Under the pieces are notes generated by a model, which was given only the letters and a program-made list of their open reading frames with translations, made no database searches and had not been told where the DNA came from. A program made the position numbers and the translations under genes. This document shows, one piece after another, positions 7,992 to 16,009 of a DNA stretch of 42,195 bases; within the stretch, counting starts at the first letter, position 1; each line of letters starts with the position of its first letter. The stretch comes from Actinomycetota bacterium (GTDB taxonomy: Bacteria; Actinomycetota; Actinomycetes; Mycobacteriales; HKI-0501), in assembly GCA_030840805.1 (NCBI GenBank), contig JAVEDU010000057.1:1-42195 (forward strand). The letters run 5' to 3'.

Positions 7992-8915
7992 TCAGGACAC
8001 CGGGTCGGTGATCAGCGTGTAGTGCTCGGGCCGGCGGTGCGCGGCGAAGTTGAACAGCGTCTCCTTGTAGACCCGGCAGGCGTCCAGGTCGACCCGGGCG
8101 GTGACCACCTCGTCGTCGTCGGTCGCCGCCTGGGCGACGAGCTCGCCGGACGGCGCGATCACGCACGTCCCGCCGATCTGGGCGACGCCCGCCTCGACCC
8201 CGGCCTTCGCGACGCCGACGACCCACGTCCCGTTCTGGTACGCGCCGGCCTGCATGCACAGTCGATTGTGGAAGTCCGCGAGGCGCTCGGTGCCCGGCAT
8301 CTCCGGGATGAGTGCCGGCGTGTTGTAGCCCAGCAGGACCAGCTCGACGCCCTTCAGGGCCATCACCCGGTAGGTCTCCGGCCAGCGACGGTCGTTGCAG
8401 ATGCACATCCCGACCCGGCCGCCGAACGCGTCCCACACGCCGAAGCCCAGGTCGCCGACCTCGAAGTACCGCTTCTCCAGGTTCTGGTACGGATGGCCGG
8501 GCTGCACCTCGGTGTGCCCTGGCAGGTGGATCTTCCGGTAGTGGCCCACCGTCCGGCCGTCCCGCTCCACCAGGATCGAGGTGTTGAACCGCCGGACCAC
8601 GCCGTCGGGCTGCCGGGTCAGCTCGCCGTAGCCGAGGCAGAAGCCGACCCCGAGCGCGGCGGCCTCGTCGAACAGCGGCCGCACGCCCGCGTTGGGCATC
8701 GACTCCTCGAAGTAGGAGTCCAGCTCGGCCGGGTCCTCGATCAGCCAGTGCGGGAAGAACGGGGTGAGCGCCGCCTCCGGGAAGACGACGAGCTCCGCGC
8801 GCCGGGACGCACCCTCGCGGAGCAGCTCCACCAGCCGGTCCACCGTGGCCCGGCGGCTCTCCGACCGCTGGATCGGGCCCAGCTGGGCGGCGGCGACGAG
8901 CAGGGTGCGCGACAT
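7992..8915 (-). CDS. N-carbamoyl-D-amino-acid hydrolase (nitrilase superfamily)
   Basis: A 307-residue carbon-nitrogen hydrolase. The Glu-Lys-Cys catalytic set is visible: Glu47 in VVFPEAALTPFFPHW, Lys128 in HYRKIHLPGH, and Cys173 in GMCICNDRRWPETYRVM. The segment CNDRRWPE followed by GYNTP and the 304-residue class length are specific to D-carbamoylases, which convert N-carbamoyl-D-amino acids to D-amino acids, ammonia and CO2 in the cytoplasm. It is divergent from the ABC-transporter operon across 173 nt, and the product would feed the D-to-L conversion enzymes encoded there. I chose ATG 8915, preceded by GAGAGG, although the frame is open further upstream. A related beta-ureidopropionase or other N-carbamoyl amide substrate cannot be excluded. 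Confidence 0.85.
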   Translation of the reverse strand: MSRTLLVAAAQLGPIQRSESRRATVDRLVELLREGASRRAELVVFPEAALTPFFPHWLIEDPAELDSYFEESMPNAGVRPLFDEAAALGVGFCLGYGELTRQPDGVVRRFNTSILVERDGRTVGHYRKIHLPGHTEVQPGHPYQNLEKRYFEVGDLGFGVWDAFGGRVGMCICNDRRWPETYRVMALKGVELVLLGYNTPALIPEMPGTERLADFHNRLCMQAGAYQNGTWVVGVAKAGVEAGVAQIGGTCVIAPSGELVAQAATDDDEVVTARVDLDACRVYKETLFNFAAHRRPEHYTLITDPVS

Positions 8916-8984
8916 GTCGGGTCCTCTCCGGAGGCACGGCTGTGGGCATCGTGCCCCGCCGGGAGGCCGCGTTCCTTCGTCCAC

Positions 8985-9015
8985 CCGGACAAGGATCGGT
9001 CCGGATCTTGTCCGG
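8985..9015. promoter_or_regulatory. Inverted repeat in divergent promoter region, candidate operator
   Basis: Perfect 9-nt arms CCGGACAAG and CTTGTCCGG are separated by 13 nt, giving a 22-nt centre-to-centre spacing, close to two helical turns. It lies 69 nt before the carbamoylase start and 73 nt before the ABC ATPase start, as expected for an operator shared by two divergent transcripts. The PucR-type regulator at the far end of the operon is the obvious candidate ligand; that is inference. Confidence 0.45.
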
Positions 9016-9088
9016 GCGGCCATAGGGGCCGGTGCCCCGCGATCTCTACCTTCGGCCTCCACAGGAGACACACGGACGGGGGATCGCG

Positions 9089-10591
9089 GTGACGGCACCG
9101 GTGCTCGCGGTCGAGGCGCTCGGCAAGTCCTACGGGCGGCACCGGGTGCTCGACGACGTGACCTTCCGCCTCGCGGCCGGCGAGACCACCGCGCTGCTCG
9201 GCGAGAACGGCGCCGGCAAGTCCACGCTGGCCAAGGTGCTCGCCGGGGCGGTGCCGCCGGACTCCGGGCGCGTACTCGTGGACGGCAACCCGGTCCAGCT
9301 GTCCAGCCCCCGCGTGGCGCTGGAGCACGGCATCGCGTTCATCCCGCAGGAGCTGGTGTACGTCCCGAAGCTCACCGTCGCCGAGAACGTCTGCCTCGGC
9401 CGGTGGCCGCGTCGCGCGGGGTTCACCTCGGGCGCGGCGCTCCGCCGACAGGCCGCCGCCGAGGCCGAGCGGCTGGGCTTCGACCTGCCGCTCGACCACG
9501 CCATGGACACCCTCACCCTCGCGCAGCAGCAGATGGTGGAGATCCTCAAGGCCCTCGCCCGGCGCTCCCGGGTGATCCTCCTCGACGAGCCGACCGCCGC
9601 ACTGTCCAGTCACGACAGCGAGCGCCTTCTGAACGTCATGACCGGGCTCGCCGCGGACGGCGTCGGCGTCCTCTACATCTCCCACCGGCTGGACGAGGTG
9701 TTCCGCGCCTGCCGCACCGTCCACGTGCTCCGGAACGGCCACCTGGTCCGCTCGTCCGCCGTCGCCGACACCACGCCGCGCGGGGTGATCGAGGACATGC
9801 TCGGCCGCAGCGCCGACGAGGCCGTGGCGCCCACCCGGGACCGAGCGTGGGCCCGGCCGGTCCTGTCGGTCCGGGGCTATGAGCGGGCCGGCCTCCCGCC
9901 GCTCCGCGACGTCTCCTTCGACGTCGGGGAGGGCGAGATCCTCGGCCTGTACGGGGTCCGCGGCGCCGGCGCCGAGGTGATCGCGGAGACGCTCGGCGGC
10001 CTGCACCCCGAGGTGACCGGCGAGACCACAGTGGACGGCTCCCCGGTCCGGACGCTCCGGCGCCCGCTCGCCGCCCGGCGCGCCGGCATCGCGTACGTAC
10101 CGGCGGACCGGAAGTCGCAGGGCCTCGCCCTGACGCTGCCGGTCCAGCAGTCGCTGTCCATGCTGGTGCTCCGGAGCCTCAGCCGGTTCGGCGTGGTCGC
10201 GCGGCGCCGCGAACGGACCGTCGCGGGGAAGCTCGCCGCCGACGTCCACCTCCGGGCCCGCGGCCTCGGCCAGCTCGTCGGCGAGCTGTCCGGCGGCAAC
10301 CAGCAGAAGGTGCTGGTGGGCAGCCGGATCGCGATGCGCCCCAAGGTCCTGGTCCTCCAGGAGCCGACCCGTGGGGTGGACGTCGGGGCGCGCCTGGAGA
10401 TCCACCGGCTGCTCCGCCGGCTCGCCGACGACGGCACCGCGACGCTGCTGGTCACCTCCGACATCGAGGAGGCCGTGAACCTCTCCGACCGGCTCCTCGT
10501 CATCCGCGACGGTGCCGTGGTCAGCGAGTTCCCGCGGCCCGACTTCCGCTCCCAATCCGATGTGCTCCACGCAGCAGGAGGTCTCGACTGA
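9089..10591 (+). CDS. Sugar-type ABC importer, double ATP-binding protein
   Basis: A 500-residue tandem ATPase of the RbsA/MglA (CUT2) class. The first half has Walker A GENGAGKST, a degenerate signature LTLAQQQMVEILKAL and Walker B VILLDEPTAAL. The second half has the usual weakened Walker A (GVRGAGAEV), a proper signature LSGGNQQKV and a Walker-B block ending QEPTRGVDVGA. The asymmetry is normal for the family. It powers uptake with the permease and binding protein that follow; the stop and next start overlap (TGATG). The start GTG 9089 is preceded by GGGGGA; the frame runs upstream but without family similarity. The operon is otherwise wholly amino-acid-derivative enzymes, so the cargo is more likely an acylated amino acid or peptide than a sugar. 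This is inference. Confidence 0.9.
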   Translation: MTAPVLAVEALGKSYGRHRVLDDVTFRLAAGETTALLGENGAGKSTLAKVLAGAVPPDSGRVLVDGNPVQLSSPRVALEHGIAFIPQELVYVPKLTVAENVCLGRWPRRAGFTSGAALRRQAAAEAERLGFDLPLDHAMDTLTLAQQQMVEILKALARRSRVILLDEPTAALSSHDSERLLNVMTGLAADGVGVLYISHRLDEVFRACRTVHVLRNGHLVRSSAVADTTPRGVIEDMLGRSADEAVAPTRDRAWARPVLSVRGYERAGLPPLRDVSFDVGEGEILGLYGVRGAGAEVIAETLGGLHPEVTGETTVDGSPVRTLRRPLAARRAGIAYVPADRKSQGLALTLPVQQSLSMLVLRSLSRFGVVARRRERTVAGKLAADVHLRARGLGQLVGELSGGNQQKVLVGSRIAMRPKVLVLQEPTRGVDVGARLEIHRLLRRLADDGTATLLVTSDIEEAVNLSDRLLVIRDGAVVSEFPRPDFRSQSDVLHAAGGLD

Positions 10592-11592
10592 TGACGGCGG
10601 CGACCCCCACCCTGCCCGACACCACGCCCGAGAGCCGGACCAGCCGGTTCGCGCTCAACGAGGGCACGCTCCGCGGCGTGATCCTGGCGGCCTTCCTCGT
10701 CCTGATCGTGGTGTTCTTCAGCTCGCGCAGCGACGCGTTCTTCACCTCGGACAACGCCCTGAACATCCTGGTGAACGCCAGCGTGATCGGCATCGTGTCG
10801 CTGGGACAGGCGCTGACGATCATCTCCGGCGGCTTCGACCTCTCGGTCAGCGGCACCGTCCCGCTCGGCGCGGTGGTCTACGCGCTGTTGCTGAACGACG
10901 GGTACGGGGTGTTCGGCGCGCTCGCCGGCGTGCTGGTCGCCGGTGCGATCTGCGGGTTCGTCAACGGGCTGATCGTGGCGAAGGCCAACATCAACCCGCT
11001 GATCGCCACGCTCGCGACGATGTCGGTCACCGGCGGTCTCGCGCTGACCATCGCGGACGGCGTGCAGATCCCGTTCGACGACCCCGAGCAGGGCGTCCTC
11101 GCCGAGCAGTCGCTGTTCGGGGTGAACAACCACGTCTGGATCCTCCTGGGCCTGAGCCTGGTGGTGTTCGTGGCGCTGCGGTACACGGTCTTCGGCCGGT
11201 ACCTGTACACGGTGGGCGGGAACCGTGAGGCCGCCCGCCTCGCCGGGATCCGGGTGGACGCGGTGACCACCTGGGTCTACGTGTTCTCGGCCGCGTTCGC
11301 CTCGCTCGCCGGCGCGGTCCTGGCCAGCCAGCTCCTGACCGGCTCGGGCACGGCCGGCACCGACTCCGGCCTCCAGTCCGTCGCCGCCGTCATCCTGGGC
11401 GGCGCCTCGCTCGCCGGGGGCGTCGGCGGGGTGCCCGGCACGCTCATCGGGGTCCTGATCCTCGGGACGCTGGCCAACGGCATGGCGATCATGAGCGTTC
11501 CCGCCTTCTACCAGACCATCGCCACCGGCGTCGTGCTCCTGCTCGCGGTCGGTATCAGCCAGATCCGCCGGATCTCCCGCCGCGGCCGTTAG
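10591..11592 (+). CDS. ABC importer permease (RbsC/BPD_transp_2 family)
   Basis: A 333-residue membrane protein with about eight to ten hydrophobic segments. Family landmarks include SLGQALTIISGGFDLSVSG at ~70, ATLATMSVTGGLALTIADG at ~135, the conserved YTVGGNREAARLAGI cytoplasmic loop at ~205, and VILGGASLAGGVGGVPGT at ~267. This is the CUT2/branched-chain-type fold, in which one permease gene normally gives a homodimeric pore. It shares one nucleotide with the upstream ATPase gene and is followed after 17 nt by the binding protein, so the three form one importer. The cytosolic N-terminus of ~30 residues is polar and Thr/Pro-rich. Confidence 0.9.
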   Translation: MTAATPTLPDTTPESRTSRFALNEGTLRGVILAAFLVLIVVFFSSRSDAFFTSDNALNILVNASVIGIVSLGQALTIISGGFDLSVSGTVPLGAVVYALLLNDGYGVFGALAGVLVAGAICGFVNGLIVAKANINPLIATLATMSVTGGLALTIADGVQIPFDDPEQGVLAEQSLFGVNNHVWILLGLSLVVFVALRYTVFGRYLYTVGGNREAARLAGIRVDAVTTWVYVFSAAFASLAGAVLASQLLTGSGTAGTDSGLQSVAAVILGGASLAGGVGGVPGTLIGVLILGTLANGMAIMSVPAFYQTIATGVVLLLAVGISQIRRISRRGR

Positions 11593-11609
11593 ACGAAAGG
11601 GACAGGCAC

Positions 11610-12737
11610 ATGCGCAAGTCAACCCACCTCGGCGTTCTCGCCACTGCGCTCATGCTCGTGACCGGACTGGCCGCCTGCGGCAGCTCCGGCGGAAAGTCCT
11701 CAGCGGCCGGCGACTTCACGATCAGCGCCGCGAACTACACCGAGGCCGCCGCGCTGTTCCGCGTCATCCACACGAACCTCGACGACGTCATCAAGGCCAA
11801 GGACACCGGCGTCGCGGTGAAGTGGTACGACAACGCGGGTGACCCGGCGAAGATGACGCAGAACGCCCGGCTGATGGTGCAGGACAAGCCGGACGCGATC
11901 GTGATGTACCCGGTCTCCAACACGACGCAGGGCATCGGCAAGATCATCGGCGACAGCAAGATCCCGTGCGTCAGCGTGAACCTCGCGACGCCGAACTGCG
12001 CGTTCCTCAACATCGACAACCGCGCGCTCGGCATCGACTCCGCGAAGATCGTCGGCGCGGAGGCGAAGAAGCGCGGCTGGAACGCCTCCAACACGACCGT
12101 CCTGATCGGACAGAACGCGGCCTCGGGCGAGCAGGTCAACGACTGCGTCCGGTACTTCCACTCGACCATCGCGCCGATCCTCGGGCTGCCGACCGTCGAG
12201 CCCACCTCGATCACCCCGAACATGACCAAGGTCAGCGCGAACGCGATCCAGTTCGACGGCGGCTCGCAGCTCCAGCCCAGCTTCAAGGCCGTGAAGAACC
12301 TGCTGCCGAGCATCCCGAAGAACCACAACATCATCCTGTACACGGTGAACAACGACTCCACGGTCGGTGCGCTCCGTGCGCTGCAGGACGCCGGCCGGGC
12401 CGGGAACGACACCTTGCTGATGGCCGGTCTCGGCGGTGACGAGCAGGGCATCAAGGCGCTGCGCGAGGACCCGCGCTGGGTCGCCGAGGGCGACATCTTC
12501 GTCTCCTGGTGGGGCCAGTACGCGGTGGCGATGGCCCAGGCCCTCGCCAAGGGCGCGAAGCCGCCGGCGGAGGTCACCCTGCTCCCGCAGGTCGTCCTCG
12601 ACAAGAACACCGTGGACACCTACCACCAGCCCGGCAGCGTCGACGTCAAGCAGCTCCCGCCGCTGGTGGAGAGCAACGACTATCTGAAGCAGGGCGGCTT
12701 CCTCCAGGTCGTCGGCAACATCGAGGGGCTCAAGTAA
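11610..12737 (+). CDS. ABC importer substrate-binding lipoprotein (periplasmic-binding class I)
   Basis: A 375-residue protein with a lipoprotein signal: hydrophobic core then LAAC, giving lipidated Cys23. The mature part has the periplasmic-binding-protein I fold seen in ribose, autoinducer and BMP-type receptors: an early NARLMVQDKPDAIVMYPVSN segment, NLATPNCAFLNIDNRALGIDSAKIVGAE near 125, and a C-terminal AGLGGDEQGIKALRED with a WWGQYAVAMAQALAKG helix. Many such receptors bind sugars, but the class also covers purines, amino-acid derivatives and others. The ligand here is unknown; the enzymes encoded next suggest D-amino-acid-containing compounds. The RBS is AAAGGGAC. The TAA stop overlaps the ATG of the serine-hydrolase gene by one base. 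Confidence 0.85.
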   Translation: MRKSTHLGVLATALMLVTGLAACGSSGGKSSAAGDFTISAANYTEAAALFRVIHTNLDDVIKAKDTGVAVKWYDNAGDPAKMTQNARLMVQDKPDAIVMYPVSNTTQGIGKIIGDSKIPCVSVNLATPNCAFLNIDNRALGIDSAKIVGAEAKKRGWNASNTTVLIGQNAASGEQVNDCVRYFHSTIAPILGLPTVEPTSITPNMTKVSANAIQFDGGSQLQPSFKAVKNLLPSIPKNHNIILYTVNNDSTVGALRALQDAGRAGNDTLLMAGLGGDEQGIKALREDPRWVAEGDIFVSWWGQYAVAMAQALAKGAKPPAEVTLLPQVVLDKNTVDTYHQPGSVDVKQLPPLVESNDYLKQGGFLQVVGNIEGLK

Positions 12738-13627
12738 TGGACCGGACGACGACCACCGATCTCATCCAGGCGATCGCGGACCGCTGCTCGGGCAGCCTCT
12801 CGGTCTTCGCCCGCCACCTCGACACCGGCGAGGAGGTGGCGCTGGCGCCGGACGAGATCCTGCCGACCGCGAGCGTCATCAAGCTCCCGATCCTCGTCGA
12901 GCTGTACCGCGCGGCCGCCGCCGGTGAGCTGTCCCTCGACGACCGCGTCACGCTGCGGGACACCGACGCGGTCGGCGGGTCGGGCATCCTCAAGGTGCTC
13001 GGGGTCGGGCTCCAGCCGACCCTGCGCGACCTCGCGACGCTGATGATCGCGCTGTCCGACAACACCGCCACGAACCTCGTCCTCGACGCGCTCGGCGAGC
13101 TCGACGGCGTGAACGCCACGATGGACGCCCTCGGGTTCCCGACGATCCAGCTGCACAACCGGATCGACTTCGAGCGGATCGGCGGCGACGTCCGCAAGCT
13201 GGGCGAGTCGTCCACCCGCGACATGTGCGGGCTCGTCGAGGCCGTGGCCCGCGGGGAGGTCGTCAGCCCCGAGGTGTCGACGACGATCGAGGGCGTGCTG
13301 GAGACCCAGCAGTACCTCGACCAGGGGCCGCGGTACGTGCTCGCGATGCCCTACTGGCGGGAGCTCGGCCAGGACCCGATCATCCGGTACGCCGGGAAGA
13401 CCGGGTTCTTCACCGGCACGCGGGTCGACACCGGCATCGTCCGGTTCGCGGGCGGCGGCGGGTTCACGTACGCGGTCGCGAACCACGGGCTCGCCGACGA
13501 GACGTTCCTGCCGGAGTCCGAGGGCTCGGTGGTGAACGGGCTCGTCGGGAAGGCCCTGGTGGAGCACTGGTGGCCGGCCGACCAGGGCCCCGCCCCGACG
13601 GTGACCACCCCCTATGGAGGTCAGTGA
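12737..13627 (+). CDS. Beta-lactamase-fold serine hydrolase, apparently cytoplasmic
   Basis: A 296-residue protein with the class A beta-lactamase/transpeptidase motif set: SVIK (Ser46-Lys49), SDN at 107-109, and KTG at 221-223. A recognisable omega-loop ExxLN with the deacylating Glu of true class A beta-lactamases is not evident. There is no signal peptide: the protein begins MDRTTTTDLIQAIADRCSG, and its first residues align with the folded domain. It overlaps the genes on both sides by one base, inside a D-amino-acid enzyme operon. I infer a cytosolic amidase or peptidase acting on imported D-amino-acid-containing amides rather than an antibiotic-resistance enzyme. The fold is secure; the substrate is a hypothesis. 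The start ATG is fixed by overlap with the preceding stop. Confidence 0.8.
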   Translation: MDRTTTTDLIQAIADRCSGSLSVFARHLDTGEEVALAPDEILPTASVIKLPILVELYRAAAAGELSLDDRVTLRDTDAVGGSGILKVLGVGLQPTLRDLATLMIALSDNTATNLVLDALGELDGVNATMDALGFPTIQLHNRIDFERIGGDVRKLGESSTRDMCGLVEAVARGEVVSPEVSTTIEGVLETQQYLDQGPRYVLAMPYWRELGQDPIIRYAGKTGFFTGTRVDTGIVRFAGGGGFTYAVANHGLADETFLPESEGSVVNGLVGKALVEHWWPADQGPAPTVTTPYGGQ

Positions 13628-15222
13628 TGGCGCAGCGTCCGATCCTGGTCCGCGGTGCGGACCTCCTCGACGGCACGGGGGCGCCGGCCCGGCCGGCGGA
13701 CATCCTGATCCGCGACGGCGTGGTGGTGGCGGTCGACGCGCCCGGCGTCCTCCCCGCGGGCGACGCGGTCGAGGTCCTGGACGCGGGTGGACGTACGGTC
13801 ACGCCCGGGTTCATCGACGTCCACTCGCATGCCGACAACGCGCCGTTCCTCGGTGACGACGACGTGTCCAAGATCCTGCAGGGCGTCACCACCGAGGTCG
13901 TGGGCAACTGCGGGTTCAGCCTGGCCCCGCGCCTCGACGCGACCGGCGGTGTGATCGAGGACTACAGCCGGCGAATCTTCCCGCCGGTCCCGTGGGCCTG
14001 GCGTACGTTCGCCGAGCTGCTCGCCGCGACCGACGCGGCCGGCTACGTCACGAACTACGCCCCGCTGGCCGGGCACCACGCGCTGCGCATCGCGGCGATG
14101 GGGATGTCCGACCAGGCGCCGGACGCCGACCAGCTCGACCTGATGGGCCGGCTGCTGGACGAGGCGATGGAGGCGGGCGCGTTCGGCCTGTCGTCCGGGC
14201 TGATCTACCCGCCCGGGCTGTTCTCCGAGACCGACGAGCTGCTCACGCTGGCCCGGCGGCTGCCCGCGGGTCGGCCGTACGTCACCCACATGCGGGGCGA
14301 GGGCGCGCAGCTGCTGGCCAGCGTGGCCGAGGCCATCCGGATCGGCGAGGAGTCCGGCCGGCCGGTGCAGGTCTCCCACCTCAAGGCGGCCGGGAAGCCG
14401 AACTGGGGCCTGATGACGGAGGCCATCGCGCTGCTGGACGCGGCGCGCGCCCGGGGCGTCGCGGTGCGGCACGACGTGTACCCGTACACGGCGGGCAGCA
14501 CGATGCTCACCGCCACGCTCCCGCCGTGGTTCCAGGAGGGCGGCGAGCCCAGCGTCCTCCGCCGGCTGACCGACCCGGTGTCGCTCGACCGGCTCCGCGC
14601 CGACCTCGCGGTCAACAGCACCGACTGGGAGAACCTCTCCTATGGCGCCGGCTGGGACGGCGTGGTGATCGCGTCGTCGGCGACCCACACGTACGACGGC
14701 CTGTCCATCCAGGACGTGGCCGCGCAGAGTGGTGGGGAACCGTTCGACGCGCTCGTGCGGGTGCTGCTCGCCGAGGAGCTGAAGGTCAGCATGATCGTGC
14801 ACTCCATGCGGGAGGAGGACCTCGTCCTCGCCCTCACCCACCCCGAGACGATGATCGGGTCGGACGGACTGCCGCCCGGTCTCGGCGGCAAGCCGCACCC
14901 GCGGATGTGGGGCACGTTCCCGCGGATCCTCGCGCGGTACGTCCGGGACCAGGGGCACCTCACGCTGGCCGAGGCGGTGCGGAAGATGACGTCGCTGCCC
15001 GCGGAGACGTTCGGGCTCGCGGACCGCGGCGTTGTCGCGCCGGGCCGGGCCGCGGACCTCGTCGCGTTCGACGCCGGAACGGTGACCGACCGGGCCGACT
15101 ACGAGCACTCGACCCGGGCACCCGAGGGCATCGCCTGGGTGATCCAGAACGGCGAGGTGGTGGTCCGGGACGGGACATTCCTCGGCCGGCGGGCCGGTCG
15201 GCGCCTGCTCCCGGAGGGGTGA
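13627..15222 (+). CDS. N-acyl-D-amino-acid deacylase (D-aminoacylase)
   Basis: A 531-residue amidohydrolase-superfamily enzyme that releases D-amino acids from N-acyl-D-amino acids. It opens with a beta-sandwich segment, then GFIDVHSHADN (metal-site His66 and His68), VVGNCGFS with the bridging Cys95 typical of D-aminoacylases, YVTHMRGEG, QVSHLKAAGKPNWG and IGSDGLPPG, supplying the remaining His and Asp ligands. Length and motif order match the D-aminoacylase/D-glutamate deacylase family. In this operon it would give free D-amino acids for the GNAT enzyme. It overlaps the upstream stop by one base and is followed after 4 nt by the acyltransferase gene. A dipeptidase or hydantoin-type substrate is less likely given the Cys motif. 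Confidence 0.9.
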   Translation: MAQRPILVRGADLLDGTGAPARPADILIRDGVVVAVDAPGVLPAGDAVEVLDAGGRTVTPGFIDVHSHADNAPFLGDDDVSKILQGVTTEVVGNCGFSLAPRLDATGGVIEDYSRRIFPPVPWAWRTFAELLAATDAAGYVTNYAPLAGHHALRIAAMGMSDQAPDADQLDLMGRLLDEAMEAGAFGLSSGLIYPPGLFSETDELLTLARRLPAGRPYVTHMRGEGAQLLASVAEAIRIGEESGRPVQVSHLKAAGKPNWGLMTEAIALLDAARARGVAVRHDVYPYTAGSTMLTATLPPWFQEGGEPSVLRRLTDPVSLDRLRADLAVNSTDWENLSYGAGWDGVVIASSATHTYDGLSIQDVAAQSGGEPFDALVRVLLAEELKVSMIVHSMREEDLVLALTHPETMIGSDGLPPGLGGKPHPRMWGTFPRILARYVRDQGHLTLAEAVRKMTSLPAETFGLADRGVVAPGRAADLVAFDAGTVTDRADYEHSTRAPEGIAWVIQNGEVVVRDGTFLGRRAGRRLLPEG

Positions 15223-15226
15223 GCAG

Positions 15227-16009
15227 GTGTCGGCGGAGCGCGGGGGCGCCGGGACGGCCTGGGCGGATGCCCGGGCGGCGGCGGCTGCCGCCGGGGTGGA
15301 GATCACCGGGTTGACGGGCGCGGACGTGGCGGCCGCCCAGCAGCTGATCGGGGCGGCGTGGGGGCCGCACCAGGTCCCGCAGAGCAACCTGCTGCAGGCG
15401 GTCGCGCACGCCGGCAACACGCTGCTGGTGGCGCGGCGGGAGGCCGAGCCCCTCGGGGTGGTGCTCGGGTTCCTCGGCTGGGCGGGTGGCCTGCACCTGC
15501 ACTCGCACATGACCGCGGTGGTCGCCGGGCAGCAGTCCCGTGGCGTCGGCTACGCGCTGAAGCTGTGGCAGCGGGCGCTCTGCCTGGACCAGCGGGTCGG
15601 CTCGATCCGCTGGACGTACGACCCGTTGATCGCCCGCAACGCCCACTTCAACCTCGTGAAGCTCGGCGCCGACGTCACGGCGTTCCACCCGGACTTCTAC
15701 GGTGCGATGGACGACACCGTGAACGCCGGTGACGCCAGCGACCGGTTCGAGGTGACCTGGGACCTGGGCTCGGACCGGGTGGCCGACGCGGTGGCGGGGC
15801 GGCGTACCGCGGTCGCGGACGTGGCCGGGTCGCTCGCGATCCCGGCCGACTACGACGCCCTGCGGCGGCGCGACCCCGCCGAGGCACAGCGGGTGCGGAT
15901 GCGGACCCGGGAGGCGTTCCAGCGGCTCTGGACCGAGGGGCTGTCGATCGAGTGGTCCGGCGGCCGGTACGTGTTCGTGCGTCAGCCGGTGGGGAGCGTG
16001 CGTGGCTGA
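15227..16009 (+). CDS. GNAT acyltransferase, COG3375 type; putative D-amino-acid N-succinyltransferase
   Basis: A 260-residue GNAT-fold protein. The acyl-CoA-binding loop QQSRGVGYALK is at 102-112, followed by the subfamily hallmark IRWTYDPLIARNAHFNLVKLG at ~127-147. That subfamily (COG3375) is often encoded beside N-succinylamino acid racemase. In Geobacillus kaustophilus the homologous gene product succinylates D-amino acids with succinyl-CoA, making the racemase substrate. That the acyl donor here is succinyl-CoA rather than acetyl-CoA is inferred from context. The first ~25 residues are Ala/Gly-rich and may be a poorly conserved extension. The start GTG 15227 is preceded by GGAGG in the 3' end of the deacylase gene. 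Its end overlaps the M20 gene by 8 nt. Confidence 0.8.
   Translation: MSAERGGAGTAWADARAAAAAAGVEITGLTGADVAAAQQLIGAAWGPHQVPQSNLLQAVAHAGNTLLVARREAEPLGVVLGFLGWAGGLHLHSHMTAVVAGQQSRGVGYALKLWQRALCLDQRVGSIRWTYDPLIARNAHFNLVKLGADVTAFHPDFYGAMDDTVNAGDASDRFEVTWDLGSDRVADAVAGRRTAVADVAGSLAIPADYDALRRRDPAEAQRVRMRTREAFQRLWTEGLSIEWSGGRYVFVRQPVGSVRG

Noticed and set aside
12737-13627. Antibiotic-resistance beta-lactamase
   Set aside because: No signal peptide, no clear omega-loop Glu, and full integration in a D-amino-acid operon; a resistance role is not supported by sequence.
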